This document shows, piece by piece, positions 18,087-30,438 of a DNA stretch of 64,000 nt. Each line of letters starts with the position of its first letter. Position 1 is the first letter of the stretch. The stretch is from contig NZ_CP049258.1 in assembly GCF_011046735.1 (NCBI RefSeq), forward strand, positions 5,846,001-5,910,000, in the 5' to 3' direction. The notes beneath the pieces are model-generated. The model did not search any database. It saw only the letters and a list, made by a program, of their open reading frames with translations, and was not told the DNA's origin. The position numbers and the translations under genes were made by a program. This DNA comes from Nordella sp. HKS 07 (GTDB taxonomy: Bacteria; Pseudomonadota; Alphaproteobacteria; Rhizobiales; Aestuariivirgaceae).

Positions 18087-19060
18087 GCGAGGTCATCCAT
18101 CGCCGCGTGGTGCGCGATGAGGACGGCATGCGGCTCGACCGCTGGTTCCGCATCCATTTTCCGCAGGTAACCTTCGCCTATCTGAACAAGCTCGCCCGCA
18201 CCGGGCAGTTGCGTGTCGCCGGCAAGCGGGTGAAGCCGAATGCCCGGCTCGAGGAGGGTCAGGAGATCCGCGTGCCGCCGCTTGCCTTCGAGGCGAGGCC
18301 TGCGGATGCGCCCACGGCTGAGGCCAAACCTCTCACCAAGGACGAGAAGAAGCTCTTCCAGAGCATGATCCTGCATGAGGACAAGGACATCTATGTTCTC
18401 AACAAGCCGGCCGGGCTCGCGGTGCAGGGCGGCACTAAAACCCATCGCCACATAGACGGCCTTCTGATCGGGCTTGGCGCCGAGCTCGGCGAGCGGCCGC
18501 GCCTGGTTCATCGTCTCGACCGTGAAACCTCGGGCGTGCTGGTGATCGCCAAGCGACGCGCGGTCGCCGCCTCCCTCGGCAAGCTCTTTGCGACCAGGAC
18601 CGTGCGCAAAATCTATTGGGCGGCCGTCAAAGGTGTGCCCAAGCCGCCCCAGGGCAAGATCGACGTCGCGCTCATCAAGGCGGCGAGCCCCGACGGCGAC
18701 CGGGTGCGGGCCGCCGAAGAACACGAAGAGGAAGCGCAGCGCGCCGTCACCCACTACAGCGTCATCGACAAGGCGCCGCCGGTGATGGCCTGGATGTCGC
18801 TCAAGCCCTCGACCGGCCGCCAGCATCAATTGCGCGCCCATATGGCCCATATCGGCCACCCGATCCTGGGCGACGACAAATTTGGCGGCGACCAGGACCT
18901 GCCTGCGGCGATCTCCAACCGGCTGCATCTGCACGCCCGGCGTATCGTCTTTCCGCATCCAAGAGGCGGCACGGTGGACGTTACGGCACCATTGCCGCCG
19001 CATATGCAGGAGACCTGGGGCCTGTTCGGCTTCGACCCGCAGCGCTATGACGAAGGCTAG
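18083..19060 (+). CDS. rluC: RluC/RluD-family 23S rRNA pseudouridine synthase
   Basis: The 325-residue protein has an N-terminal S4 RNA-binding domain ([36 protein letters not shown]) and a catalytic domain with the active Asp in [15 protein letters not shown]. The C-terminal [21 protein letters not shown] is the family signature. It modifies uridines in 23S rRNA. RluC is the likely assignment, but RluD-like specificity cannot be excluded. Its TAG stop (19058-19060) is the first part of a dispersed repeat. Confidence 0.92.
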   Translation: MSEVIHRRVVRDEDGMRLDRWFRIHFPQVTFAYLNKLARTGQLRVAGKRVKPNARLEEGQEIRVPPLAFEARPADAPTAEAKPLTKDEKKLFQSMILHEDKDIYVLNKPAGLAVQGGTKTHRHIDGLLIGLGAELGERPRLVHRLDRETSGVLVIAKRRAVAASLGKLFATRTVRKIYWAAVKGVPKPPQGKIDVALIKAASPDGDRVRAAEEHEEEAQRAVTHYSVIDKAPPVMAWMSLKPSTGRQHQLRAHMAHIGHPILGDDKFGGDQDLPAAISNRLHLHARRIVFPHPRGGTVDVTAPLPPHMQETWGLFGFDPQRYDEG

Positions 19061-19165
19061 CGCGCATCAGGGCGAAGTGGAATTACTTCGCCGAAAGGGA
19101 TTCGCGCTGAATATGCGGGAGCAAATCCTTGTCGCCAGAATCTGCAACTTTGGCGGGATTTGCTC
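19057..19165. repeat. Double-hairpin intergenic repeat, copy 2
   Basis: Matches 1617-1730 over its full length with a few substitutions. The first hairpin is GGCGAAGT with ACTTCGCC; relative to copy 1 both arms changed so pairing is kept. The second hairpin keeps outer arms GAGCAAATC and GATTTGCTC, while the inner arms carry mismatches. The repeat starts at CTAG, which supplies the rluC stop codon. Confidence 0.8.
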
Positions 19166-19183
19166 GGAAGAAAAGAGCTGAAA

Positions 19184-19858
19184 ATGAAACTTGCTTTGTT
19201 TGATGTCGACGGCACGCTGATGGACAGCCAGGCCATGATCCTGGCTTCGCTCACGGCGGCCTTCAACTCCGAGGGCCTTCCCTTGCCGTCACGCAACGAG
19301 ATGCTGGGGATCGTGGGGCTCTCGCTCGTCAAGGCGATGGCGACGCTGCGGCCACACGACGAGGCGGCGCGTCATGAGCGCCTGGCGGAGTCTTACAAGC
19401 AGGCTTTCTGGAGCTATCGCACCGACAAGTCCTTTCCCGAAATCCCCTTCGATGGCGCGCTCGATCTGCTGCGCAGGCTCCAGGCGCGCGATGACGTGCT
19501 GATCGGCATCGCCACCGGCAAGTCGCAGCGCGGTGTGCGCCATATCATCGACCAATTCGGGCTCGAAGGTGTGTTCACCACCATCCAGACTTCCGACGAC
19601 GCGCCCTCCAAGCCGCATCCCGGCATGATCCTGCAGGCGATGACCGAGACGGGCGCCAGAGCTGAGGACACGGTGATGATCGGCGATGCCATCTTCGATA
19701 TCGACATGGCGCACGCGGCCGGCGTCAAGGCCGTCGCGGTGGGGTGGGGATTCCAGCCCGCGAATGTGCTGGCGGGCGCGAAGCCTCACGCGATAGTCAA
19801 TGATTTCAATCATTTGGAAGAAACACTTGGTGTTTTGTGGCAGGACAAGGCGGCATGA
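19184..19858 (+). CDS. HAD-superfamily hydrolase (phosphoglycolate phosphatase-like)
   Basis: The 224-residue protein shows HAD motif I at the N-terminus, FDVDGTLMDS (Asp7 nucleophile, Asp9), motif II GIATGKS, motif III near PSKPHPGMI and motif IV VMIGDAIFDIDMAHAAG. The helical cap between motifs I and II is of the C1 type found in phosphoglycolate phosphatase and beta-phosphoglucomutase. The exact phosphate ester is not readable. ATG 19184 lies right at the conserved core. The stop overlaps the next start (ATGA). Confidence 0.9.
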   Translation: MKLALFDVDGTLMDSQAMILASLTAAFNSEGLPLPSRNEMLGIVGLSLVKAMATLRPHDEAARHERLAESYKQAFWSYRTDKSFPEIPFDGALDLLRRLQARDDVLIGIATGKSQRGVRHIIDQFGLEGVFTTIQTSDDAPSKPHPGMILQAMTETGARAEDTVMIGDAIFDIDMAHAAGVKAVAVGWGFQPANVLAGAKPHAIVNDFNHLEETLGVLWQDKAA

Positions 19859-20562
19859 CGGGGAGTTCGGCCCGGCGCTTCTATAAACAGGTCTCCGTGA
19901 CCGGCGCGGCGGCGCCATTTGCCATCACGCTCGATGACCGGCCCTTGCGCACGCCGCTGAAGCGGCCGCTCGATCTGCCGACAAGGCCACTCGCTGAGGC
20001 TGTTGCCGCCGAATGGGAGGCGCAGGAACAGAAGATCGAGCCGCATAAGATGCCCTTCACCAAGCTCGCCAATACGGCGCTCGACCGAGTGGCGACCGAC
20101 AAGGACCGCATCATCGGTGAGATTGTCGATTTCGCGGGCTCCGACCTCATCTGCTACCGGGCCGCCAATCCGCCGGATCTGGTGGAGCGCCAGGCGCGCA
20201 TCTGGCAGCCGGTGCTCGATTGGGCACGCCAGGCGTTCCAGGGGGAGTTCACGGCGACCGAAGGCATTGTCCATATCGCCCAGCCCCCGGCATCGCTGGC
20301 CGCGCTGCGGCAGTTTCTCTCCGCCAGGGGGCCCTGGACGCTGACCGCGCTCCACAACATGACGACGCTTACCGGCTCGGCCCTGATCTCGGCCATGGCC
20401 TGCGAGAGGGATCTGCTCCCCGCCGAAGCCTGGCTTGCCGCACATGTCGATGAGGATTGGCAGATCGAGCAATGGGGCTGGGACGAGGAGGCGCGCCATC
20501 GCCGCGCTTTCCGCAAGCGGGAATTCGACAATTGCCTCCGCTTCTGCGAACTTTCACACTGA
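19855..20562 (+). CDS. ATP12-family F1-ATPase assembly chaperone
   Basis: The 235-residue product matches the ATP12 family: RRFYKQVSVTGAAAPFAITLDDRPLRTP at the N-terminus, AVAAEWEAQEQKIEPHKMPFTKLANTALDRV in the middle and QIEQWGWDEEARHRRAFRKREF at the end. In mitochondria Atp12 binds the F1 alpha subunit during assembly; alphaproteobacterial homologues are presumed to do the same. It starts inside the stop of the HAD gene, and this HAD-atp12-pccB order recurs in alphaproteobacteria. Confidence 0.92.
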   Translation: MTGSSARRFYKQVSVTGAAAPFAITLDDRPLRTPLKRPLDLPTRPLAEAVAAEWEAQEQKIEPHKMPFTKLANTALDRVATDKDRIIGEIVDFAGSDLICYRAANPPDLVERQARIWQPVLDWARQAFQGEFTATEGIVHIAQPPASLAALRQFLSARGPWTLTALHNMTTLTGSALISAMACERDLLPAEAWLAAHVDEDWQIEQWGWDEEARHRRAFRKREFDNCLRFCELSH

Positions 20563-20600
20563 GCCGCAGGCTATAGAAACGATAGAGGGTAGGGGACCTG

Positions 20601-22133
20601 ATGCAGCATATATTGGAGAAGCTGGAAGAGCGCCGTGCCAATGCCAGGCTCGGCGGCGGCAAGAAGCGCATCGAGGCCCAGCATGGCCGCGGCAAGCTCA
20701 CCGCGCGCGAGCGCATCGATCTTCTCCTCGACGCCGGCTCCTTCGAAGAGTTCGACATGTTCGTCGAGCATCGCTGCACCGATTTCGGCATGGAGAAGTC
20801 GAAGATCCCGGGTGACGGCGTCGTCACCGGTTGGGGCACCATCAATGGGCGCGTCGTCTACGTCTTCGCCAAGGACTTCACCGTTTTCGGCGGCTCGCTC
20901 TCCGAGGCCCATGCCCGCAAGATCACCAAGATCCAGGATATGGCGGTGCAGAACCGCGCGCCGATCATCGGGCTGTTCGATGCCGGAGGCGCCCGCATAC
21001 AGGAAGGTGTGGCGGCGCTTGGCGGCTATGGCGAGGTATTCCAGCGCAACGTTCTGTCTTCCGGCGTGATCCCGCAGATCTCGGTGATCATGGGCCCCTG
21101 CGCCGGCGGCGATGTCTATTCCCCGGCGATGACCGACTTCATCTTCATGGTGCGCGATACGAGCTACATGTTCGTGACCGGCCCTGATGTGGTGAAGACC
21201 GTGACCAACGAAACGGTGACGGCCGAGGAACTGGGCGGCGCCTCGGTCCACACCACACGCTCCTCGATCGCCGACAAGGCCTTCGACAATGACGTCGAGG
21301 CGCTGCTCCAGATGCGCCGCTTCATCGATTTCCTCCCGTCGTCCAATACCGCGCCGATTCCGGAGCTGCCGAGCTTCGATGATGGCGAGCGCATCGACAT
21401 GTCGCTCGATACGCTGATCCCGCGCAATCCGAACCAGCCCTATGACATGAAGGAACTCATCCTGAAGGTCGTCGACGAGGGCGATTTCTTCGAGATCCAG
21501 GAAGCCTTCGCGCGCAACATCATCACCGGCTTCGCGCGCATGGAAGGCCGCACCGTCGGCATCGTCGCCAACCAGCCCCTGGTATTGGCTGGCACGCTCG
21601 ATTCCGATGCCGGCCGCAAGGCGGCGCGCTTCGTGCGTTTTTGTGACTGCTTCAATATCCCGATCGTCACTTTCGTCGACGTTCCGGGTTTCCTGCCGGG
21701 GACCGCGCAGGAGTATGGCGGACTCATCAAGCATGGCGCCAAGCTGCTCTTCGCCTATGCCGAGGCCACTGTCCCCAAGATCACCATCATCACCCGCAAG
21801 GCCTATGGCGGCGCCTATGTCGTCATGGCGTCGAAGCACATCAGGGGTGACGTCAATTATGCCTGGCCCACGGCCGAGATCGCGGTCATGGGGTCCAAGG
21901 GTGCCGCCGAAATCATCTACCGCCAGGAGCTCGGCGAGCCCGAGCGCATCAAGGCACGGGTCAAGGAATATGAGACGCGCTTCGCCAACCCCTTCGTCTC
22001 GGCCGAGCGCGGCTACCTCGACGAAGTGATCATGCCGCATTCGACCCGCAAGCGCGTCGCCCGCGCGCTCAACATGCTGCGCAACAAAGAGCTGCAGAAT
22101 CCGTGGAAGAAGCACGACAATATTCCGCTTTAG
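20601..22133 (+). CDS. pccB: Propionyl-CoA carboxylase beta chain
   Basis: The 510-residue carboxyltransferase moves CO2 from biotin to propionyl-CoA, giving methylmalonyl-CoA. Family marks are [21 protein letters not shown], the acyl-CoA oxyanion-hole region [31 protein letters not shown] and [17 protein letters not shown]. The biotin-bearing alpha chain is not in the window. mce (61.2 kb) encodes the next enzyme of the pathway. AGGGG lies before the ATG. Confidence 0.95.
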   Translation: MQHILEKLEERRANARLGGGKKRIEAQHGRGKLTARERIDLLLDAGSFEEFDMFVEHRCTDFGMEKSKIPGDGVVTGWGTINGRVVYVFAKDFTVFGGSLSEAHARKITKIQDMAVQNRAPIIGLFDAGGARIQEGVAALGGYGEVFQRNVLSSGVIPQISVIMGPCAGGDVYSPAMTDFIFMVRDTSYMFVTGPDVVKTVTNETVTAEELGGASVHTTRSSIADKAFDNDVEALLQMRRFIDFLPSSNTAPIPELPSFDDGERIDMSLDTLIPRNPNQPYDMKELILKVVDEGDFFEIQEAFARNIITGFARMEGRTVGIVANQPLVLAGTLDSDAGRKAARFVRFCDCFNIPIVTFVDVPGFLPGTAQEYGGLIKHGAKLLFAYAEATVPKITIITRKAYGGAYVVMASKHIRGDVNYAWPTAEIAVMGSKGAAEIIYRQELGEPERIKARVKEYETRFANPFVSAERGYLDEVIMPHSTRKRVARALNMLRNKELQNPWKKHDNIPL

Positions 22134-22136
22134 TCC

Positions 22137-24721
<2,585 letters not shown>

Positions 24722-25023
24722 TGCTGACGCTGAACGGAGCCTATATCGAGTCCCTTGAAGGCTCGTCTGCTCTCGTCATACGGGTATTCAATACGAATGT
24801 TCGCTGGCTCTCTTGCAATGTATAGGACAGGAGTCGCAGAGATAAGCCTTCCGGAAGAGAGCTCACGCAATGGGCCAGAACCTGGACGATCAGACGCCTC
24901 TCGACCGGGAGGAAATGATAGCTGAATGAGTTGTGATCTCTGGGGAGCTACCAAGAGATCCCGACTGTCGTTGTACCATCCCCAGTCAGATTAAACTCAA
25001 GCCAGCGGGGCACGATCAAGCCG
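24722..25023. other. 302-bp non-coding gap at the left edge of an island-like segment
   Basis: No convincing gene is seen. Base composition is lower in GC than on the left. On the minus strand a short open stretch ends in FNLTGDGTTTVGISW and is not recognised; it may be a remnant. Around 24708-24740, reaching into the dgdA 3' end, a 33-base stretch matches 28420-28452 at 26 positions. In the same minus-strand frame both would read APF..S.TWPL. This may mark the ends of an inserted segment. Confidence 0.4.
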
Positions 25024-27399
25024 TCAATCCTGCCTGTCGAGTATTTTCAGCAGAGTCTGAGCCGCTTTCCGGAGTTGTTGGCGCTCCTCGCTGTCCATAC
25101 GATCGAGTGTGAGCGCGATAGTCCCTGCATCTCCGGAAAAGTAAACGACGGCGCCCGGCTTCGCCAAATCCTCATAGCTGCCCTCCACCTTGTAGCAACG
25201 GATAGGTCGCGCAAATCCTTTCACCGATATCGGCGGTCGCTCCACGGCGCTGATGTCATCCTTGACCAGCGAAAAAGTCTCATGCGCGATCAATATGCAT
25301 CCGACTTCGGTATGTGTCTGGAGCCGCGCGGCGAGGTTTACTTCGCCGCCTATGATCGTGTAGTCCACGCGATCCTCACTGCCGAAGTTTCCGACCGTGC
25401 AGAAGCCGGTGTTGATCCCAATCCGAAGCCGGAAGGGGTTTTCCAAGCCCAGGTCACGCCATTCTGCACCCAGTTCGGCCATCCGTGCCTGCATTGCTAT
25501 GGCCATTTTCACACAGGCGAGCGCATCTTCCTTCGCTCCGCGCGTTTCGGGGTCGCCAAAGAACACCATGATGGCGTCACCGATAAACTTGTCTATCGTG
25601 GCGCCATATTGCAGCGCGATCTTGGACATCTCGTTGAGATATCGATTGAGAAGCGCAGTCAGCTCTTCGGATTCGAGACTGTCCGTGGTTTCGGTGAAAC
25701 CCGCGATATCGGAGAAGAAGATCGTCAACTTCTTTCGCGTTGACGATACCTCGACACTGTGGCGCCCCGAAAAAATCGATGAATAAACCTGCGGAGCCAA
25801 GTACTTTGACAGTTTGTTCGACAGAGCCTCCAACATCCGGTTCTTCTCCGCGGCCTCTCCGCCCGCCTGTTCGGCTTGCTGCTTGGCCTCAAGGAGTCTG
25901 TCGATAAATTGCCTTCGCTCCGTCACATCGGTGTAGACGGATACCGTATCGCCGCTCTCCGTCTTGTGTTCCTGAATCTCGATCCAAGTCCCATCGCTCC
26001 TCAGCTGCACCGTGGGGCCCTTCGGGTCTCGATGGCTTTGCAGCCGGGAGGCAACCCATTCCTCCCTGTCGGACAGAGCAGCAGAGATCATTCCCATCTC
26101 GGCTGCTCTGCGGATGACGGTTTCAAATGATTGCCCTGGCCGTACCAGATCTTCTTCGTCCGGGTACAGCAGTGTGCGGTAGCGGGAGTTGCATGTGACA
26201 AGGACGTCGTTGGCATCATAGAGCGAAAAGCCGTCCGTGATGGCCTCTATCGCGTTCGTGAGTCGCGATTGGATAAGCAGGAGCTCCTCGTCCCTGCGCT
26301 TGATCTCGTCGACGTAGTTCACGACGGCACGTCCCATGTCCGCGATTTCGTCTCTTCCCGTCAAGAGCTGTTTCGTCGCCTCCGTAGGCGAACCCCGTTG
26401 CACCGCGACTTTCAGTCGATTCAACCGGCCGATGACTGACAGCTGAAAATAGGTCGCGATAATTGCGGATAAGAGCAGTCCCAATACACCCAAGGCAAGC
26501 ATGATGGTGGACCGCTCCCCCAGGACTGCGCCAAGAACCCGGTTCTGAGCGGTGATATCGGCCTGTATGCTCTGCGTCAGAGGTTGAATCCTTTCACTGA
26601 GCTGTTGCGACAGGGAATCGCTTTCCTTCAGCAGCTCGACGATCTCGACTTGAATTTTATTCAGGCGCTCACGCGCCGCAACCACTTGGCTGACCGCAAT
26701 GTCAAGTTTGCGAAGGCGAAGAGCCGCCGGCGTCAGGCCTGAAACGGCAGACGCCGATGTCTCGGGAACGCTGGTGGGTGGAACGGCCGGCGATGGGCCT
26801 TGCGGTCCACCACCAAGGGCGCGGAATGCCCTGGCATTCAAGTCGTCGAGCTGGATGAGCCCATCGCGGATCAGCTGGCGGTTCTCCGCCGTCGAATCGG
26901 AATCCAGGGTTTCGGCGAACGATTGCGAGTCAGCACTCAGTGCAGCGAGCTGTCCGGCAGCCCGCTGCATGTCCGCCTGTGCTGTCGCCTTGCCGTAAAT
27001 CTGGGTGGCTAACCGGTCAGCGTTCGAGAACATCGACTGCGCGATTCGATCTATCTCGCTGACGTCACTCTTATTGCCAAGCTCCTTGGTGAGCGCCTGG
27101 ATCAATTTCTGTAGGGACGATTGAAGCCTGAAGGTCTTGGTAGAGAATTCCGTCAGTGAACCGACGGTCATATCCTGTGCAAATAGGCTGGGTGCCAGCG
27201 AAGCCAGTATCTCACTCTCCTGCCTCAACTGCGCCGCAGCAACCATGGTGGCAAGCTGCGTCGAAGCTACTCGATCGAAGCTCTCGTGGAGTTGATTGAA
27301 GGAGTAGACCGCCAATCCTGCGCTGACCACGATAAATGTGGCTAGGAGAGCCAGTCCGGTTAGTAGTTTGGCGCCAACTCCGAGATTCATCCCGCGCAT
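25024..27399 (-). CDS. Membrane receptor adenylate/guanylate cyclase with TorS-like sensor, HAMP, PAS and class III cyclase
   Basis: The 791 residues run in this order: membrane helix (about 8-30); periplasmic helical sensor of about 270 residues resembling the TorS module (VYSFNQLHESFDRVASTQLATMV...); second membrane helix (LALGVLGLLLSAIIATY) with HAMP; PAS domain (TNAIEAITDGFSLYDANDVLV); coiled coil; and class III cyclase. The cyclase keeps both metal Asp (FFSDIAGFTE, KFIGDAIMVFFGD), the purine-reading Lys (TIDKFIGD) and NLAAR, so it should make cAMP. ATG 27399 has AGGGGA upstream and is preferred over an in-frame start at 27441. The gene is divergent from a periplasmic binding protein, a possible ligand carrier for the sensor. 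GC at third positions looks lower than in neighbours. Confidence 0.88.
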   Translation of the reverse strand: MRGMNLGVGAKLLTGLALLATFIVVSAGLAVYSFNQLHESFDRVASTQLATMVAAAQLRQESEILASLAPSLFAQDMTVGSLTEFSTKTFRLQSSLQKLIQALTKELGNKSDVSEIDRIAQSMFSNADRLATQIYGKATAQADMQRAAGQLAALSADSQSFAETLDSDSTAENRQLIRDGLIQLDDLNARAFRALGGGPQGPSPAVPPTSVPETSASAVSGLTPAALRLRKLDIAVSQVVAARERLNKIQVEIVELLKESDSLSQQLSERIQPLTQSIQADITAQNRVLGAVLGERSTIMLALGVLGLLLSAIIATYFQLSVIGRLNRLKVAVQRGSPTEATKQLLTGRDEIADMGRAVVNYVDEIKRRDEELLLIQSRLTNAIEAITDGFSLYDANDVLVTCNSRYRTLLYPDEEDLVRPGQSFETVIRRAAEMGMISAALSDREEWVASRLQSHRDPKGPTVQLRSDGTWIEIQEHKTESGDTVSVYTDVTERRQFIDRLLEAKQQAEQAGGEAAEKNRMLEALSNKLSKYLAPQVYSSIFSGRHSVEVSSTRKKLTIFFSDIAGFTETTDSLESEELTALLNRYLNEMSKIALQYGATIDKFIGDAIMVFFGDPETRGAKEDALACVKMAIAMQARMAELGAEWRDLGLENPFRLRIGINTGFCTVGNFGSEDRVDYTIIGGEVNLAARLQTHTEVGCILIAHETFSLVKDDISAVERPPISVKGFARPIRCYKVEGSYEDLAKPGAVVYFSGDAGTIALTLDRMDSEERQQLRKAAQTLLKILDRQD

Positions 27400-27460
27400 C
27401 GCACGTCCCCTGGTAAAGTGCTTTTCAAAAGCCACCGGCACTCGACTGCAGATTGGGAAA

Positions 27461-27499
27461 TTGACCTAAAGTACAGGTTAGTATAGTGAAATCTATACT
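27461..27499 (+). promoter_or_regulatory. Promoter and palindromic operator between the cyclase and binding-protein genes
   Basis: A perfect inverted repeat, AGTATAG (27480-27486) and CTATACT (27493-27499) with six bases between, sits in the 116-bp divergent gap. TTGACC at 27461-27466 and TATAGT at 27482-27487 could be -35 and -10 boxes of the rightward gene at short spacing (15 bases), so the palindrome covers the -10 box. A bound regulator could control both genes. Confidence 0.4.
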
Positions 27500-27515
27500 T
27501 ATAGGCAGGGTAGGC

Positions 27516-28346
27516 ATGAACCGGCGAGTCCTGGCCGCTGTTGCGATGCTCCTCTTGACGTTTCTGCTCTCGGGGCGACTCCCTGCCGCGGAATCCGGCC
27601 TCGACCGCATCAAATCCAAGGGAGTTTTGGTCGTTGCCGTAGATCCGGATTGGGCACCGACTTCCTGGCGCAAGGACAATGGTGAATTCGACGGCTTCGA
27701 TGTGGACGTATCGAAGGAGATCGCCCGGCGCATGGGAGTGAGCGTCCAGTTCTACATGCCCTATTCCTTCGAGGGTGTGCTGGCTGGCAACTGGGGCGGG
27801 AAGTGGGATATCGCGACGAGCGTCACGCCAACGGCACAGCGCGCCGAAAGAGTACAGTTTGCCAAGCCTTATGTATACTCACCGAGCTCTTTGGCCGTGC
27901 ACAGGGATAATGCGATCATACAAGAGCCTTCCGAAGCGAGCGGGAAAAGGATCGGGGTAGTAAAGGGATCCGAGTACGAGAAGTATCTGACTCGGGAACC
28001 TTTCGAAATTTTCGACATGCCCTCGTTCACCTATAAGATCGATCATCCCAAGATCGTGGAGTTCGACGATGAAACGTCTCTCTACGCCGCGTTGGCCAAG
28101 GGCGATGGCGTCGAACTCGACGGCGTCATCGATGATTTGAGTGCGGTGATGCAGCAGGTCGCCGACGGGGCTCCGTTGCGGATCGTAGGGCAGCCGCTAA
28201 CCTATACGCCAGGCTCAATCGTCGTGGAACATGGTGATGAAGAGTTCGCGACGACTCTGAAGGAAATTATAGAGGCGATGCATAAGGATGGCACCTTAAC
28301 CCGCCTGTCGATGAAATGGTACGATTTTGATCTCTCTCAATATTGA
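27516..28346 (+). CDS. Periplasmic amino-acid-type solute-binding protein (family 3), without transporter genes
   Basis: The 276-residue protein has a signal peptide (MNRRVLAAVAMLLLTFLLSG, cleaved after about LPAAES) and a PBPb fold: GVLVVAVDPDWAPTSW, EFDGFDVDVSKEIARRMGV, WDIATSVTPTAQRAERVQFAKPY and GKRIGVVKGSEYEKYL. These motifs bind amino acids or similar zwitterions in the polar amino acid transporter group. No permease or ATPase is near. Beside a TorS-like receptor cyclase, it could be a TorT-like sensor partner rather than a transport protein (inference). ATG 27516 is chosen to give a clean signal peptide. Confidence 0.88.
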   Translation: MNRRVLAAVAMLLLTFLLSGRLPAAESGLDRIKSKGVLVVAVDPDWAPTSWRKDNGEFDGFDVDVSKEIARRMGVSVQFYMPYSFEGVLAGNWGGKWDIATSVTPTAQRAERVQFAKPYVYSPSSLAVHRDNAIIQEPSEASGKRIGVVKGSEYEKYLTREPFEIFDMPSFTYKIDHPKIVEFDDETSLYAALAKGDGVELDGVIDDLSAVMQQVADGAPLRIVGQPLTYTPGSIVVEHGDEEFATTLKEIIEAMHKDGTLTRLSMKWYDFDLSQY

Positions 28347-28378
28347 TTTGGACCCTCCTGCGCCGCGACGGCTGTAGA

Positions 28379-28717
28379 TTATCCGCAGGTGCCCGTGACG
28401 TCGGTCTGACTTGCTTCCAATGGCCAGGTGACGCTGAAGTTGAACGGCGCGAACAGGGCCTGCGACAGGCCGGCAGCCCCGGGCGGCGTGACAGCTGGGA
28501 AGAGTGCGGCCCAATCCATCAGCGGATCCCGGCCCGGCATCACGATCTCGGCATGGGCGAGCGAGGCGCAGACATAAACGACCGGTTCGCCTTGCACCTG
28601 CTGCGCTCGGCCGGAAACAGGCAGGAGCGCAAAGCTCAGAGCAGCGATGAGATAGAGGCCGGCAAGAAGAAAAACCGAAGCGAGGAAACGGACGGCGAAG
28701 CGGAATGCGCCGCCCAT
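28379..28717 (-). pseudogene. Truncated DUF2459 (TIGR02117) family protein gene
   Basis: The 112-residue frame starts one base after the rimO stop, so it was translationally coupled. It has an N-terminal membrane helix (FLASVFLLAGLYLIAALSFALLPV), then VVYVCASLAHAEIVMPGRDPLMDWAALFP, resembling the start of the DUF2459 domain. Full members are about 220-240 residues. Here homology fades after about 95 residues and the chain ends in an unrelated tail. The loss of the 3' half coincides with the right edge of the cyclase/binding-protein segment, so an insertion or deletion probably cut the gene. Confidence 0.55.
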
Positions 28718-28718
28718 T

Positions 28719-30053
28719 TTATCCGATCTTCTCGCCGATCAGGTCATACTCCTCGGCCTCGACGATCCGTGTGCGGACCATGTCGCCGGGTGTGAGACCG
28801 GTCTCGCCGGGCAGGAAGACGTTGCCGTCGATCTCCGGCGCATCCCAGGGCGAGCGCCCGACCGCTTCCTCGTTTTCCTCGTCGATCTCGTCGATGAGGA
28901 CGTCGATCTCGCGTCCGACCTTCTTGGCGAAGATGTCGGCGCTGATCTCCTGCTGCGTCTGCATCAGCCGATGCCAGCGCTCTTCCTTCACCTCGTCGGG
29001 AACCGGGGCGGCCAGATCATTGGCCTTGGCGCCGGCGACCGGCTCGTATTTGAAGCAGCCGACGCGCTCGAGACGGGCTTCCTTCATCCACTCCAGAAGA
29101 TAGTTGAAATCCTCTTCCGTCTCCCCCGGGAAGCCGACGATGAAGCTCGAACGGATGGCGATGTCGGGCGCGATCTTCCGCCAGGAAGTGAGCCGGTCGA
29201 GCACCTTCTCCTGGTTCGCCGGACGGCGCATGGCTTTCAGCACATTGGGTGCCGCATGCTGGAAGGGGATGTCGAGATAGGGAAGGATCTTGCCTTCCGC
29301 CATCAGCGGAATGACCTCGTCGACATGCGGATAGGGATAGACGTAATGGAGCCGCACCCAGGCGTCGAACTGGCCGAGCTCCTTGACGAGGTCGGCGAAC
29401 TTAGCGCGAATCTCGCGGCCGCGATATTTGCTCTCCGCGAATTTGAGATCGAGGCCATAGGCGCTGGTGTCCTGGGAGATGACGAGCAGCTCCTTGACGC
29501 CGGCTTTGACCAGACGCTCGGCCTCATAGAGGATCGAGGCGGCCGGACGGCTCGCAAGGTCGCCGCGCAGCGACGGGATGATGCAGAAGGAGCAGCGGTT
29601 GTTGCAGCCTTCCGAAATCTTCACATAGGCATAGTGACGTGGCGTGAGCCTAAGGCCTTGGGGCGGGATCAGGTCGAATTTGGCGTCATGCATTGGCGGA
29701 ACGGCGTCATGCACGGCAGACACGACCGCCTCGTACTGGTGCGGTCCGGTGACCGCCAGAACGGCCGGATGGGCCGCCCGGATCGTATCGGCCTCGACGC
29801 CCATGCAGCCGGTGACGATGACCCGGCCATTCTCGCTCACGGCCTCGCCGATGGCGGCCAGCGATTCGGCCTTGGCGGAATCGAGAAACCCGCAGGTATT
29901 CACGATAACCACATCGGCGGCGTCATAGCCGGGCGAAATCACATAGCCCTCGGCCCTGAGCTGGGTGAGGATGCGTTCGGAATCGACCAGGGCCTTGGGG
30001 CAGCCGAGGCTGACCAGGCCCACTTTGGGAATATGTCTTGCGGCAACTGTCAT
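28719..30053 (-). CDS. rimO: Ribosomal protein S12 methylthiotransferase RimO
   Basis: RimO adds a methylthio group to an aspartate of ribosomal protein S12 using two Fe-S clusters and S-adenosylmethionine. The protein (about 444 residues) has the N-terminal UPF0004 domain with the RimO signature [16 protein letters not shown] and [11 protein letters not shown]. The radical-SAM CxxxCxxC is in [15 protein letters not shown], and a C-terminal TRAM domain follows. [10 protein letters not shown] separates it from MiaB. The start is uncertain; ATG 30068 and TTG 30092 are in frame upstream with no clear ribosome binding site. Confidence 0.93.
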   Translation of the reverse strand: MTVAARHIPKVGLVSLGCPKALVDSERILTQLRAEGYVISPGYDAADVVIVNTCGFLDSAKAESLAAIGEAVSENGRVIVTGCMGVEADTIRAAHPAVLAVTGPHQYEAVVSAVHDAVPPMHDAKFDLIPPQGLRLTPRHYAYVKISEGCNNRCSFCIIPSLRGDLASRPAASILYEAERLVKAGVKELLVISQDTSAYGLDLKFAESKYRGREIRAKFADLVKELGQFDAWVRLHYVYPYPHVDEVIPLMAEGKILPYLDIPFQHAAPNVLKAMRRPANQEKVLDRLTSWRKIAPDIAIRSSFIVGFPGETEEDFNYLLEWMKEARLERVGCFKYEPVAGAKANDLAAPVPDEVKEERWHRLMQTQQEISADIFAKKVGREIDVLIDEIDEENEEAVGRSPWDAPEIDGNVFLPGETGLTPGDMVRTRIVEAEEYDLIGEKIG

Positions 30054-30161
30054 GCTGCCGGGGTCCATAGACCAGGGCGCGGTTTGCCGCAAATGGTCTT
30101 GATGCTAGAGTGGCCCTGGGCCATATGATGGGAAAGCCCAGGTTGTGTTGGGGATTTAATC

Positions 30162-30413
30162 ATGGATACACGAAATATCGTCATTGCCCTGGTGATCGGG
30201 CTGGTCGCCGGCTGGCTGGCAAGTTTCGTGGTCGGTGGCTCGGGGCTCATCCGCTACCTGATCAGCGGCGTCATCGGCTCCTTTGTCGGCAGCTTCATTC
30301 TGAGCAAGGCGGGCATCAATCTGGGCATCGGCAACGAGATCGCGCGCGACATCGTGACAGCCACGATCGGCGCCATCATCGTGGTCTTGCTGGCGCGCTT
30401 CATTGCCGGTTAA
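30162..30413 (+). CDS. GlsB/YeaQ/YmgE-family small membrane protein, first copy
   Basis: The 83-residue protein is almost wholly three hydrophobic helices with Gly pairs (IVIALVIGLVAGWLASFVVGG, YLISGVIGSFVGSFIL, IVTATIGAIIVVLLARFI), the pattern of the transglycosylase-associated (PF04226) group. Members are stress-induced inner-membrane proteins of unknown action. It is followed by a second family member 25 bases downstream. Confidence 0.85.
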   Translation: MDTRNIVIALVIGLVAGWLASFVVGGSGLIRYLISGVIGSFVGSFILSKAGINLGIGNEIARDIVTATIGAIIVVLLARFIAG

Positions 30414-30438
30414 AGGTTTATAATAGGAGACATCGACT

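Noticed and set aside
20571-22115. A 514-codon minus-strand frame over pccB
   Set aside because: Antisense shadow; the plus strand carries all carboxyltransferase motifs.
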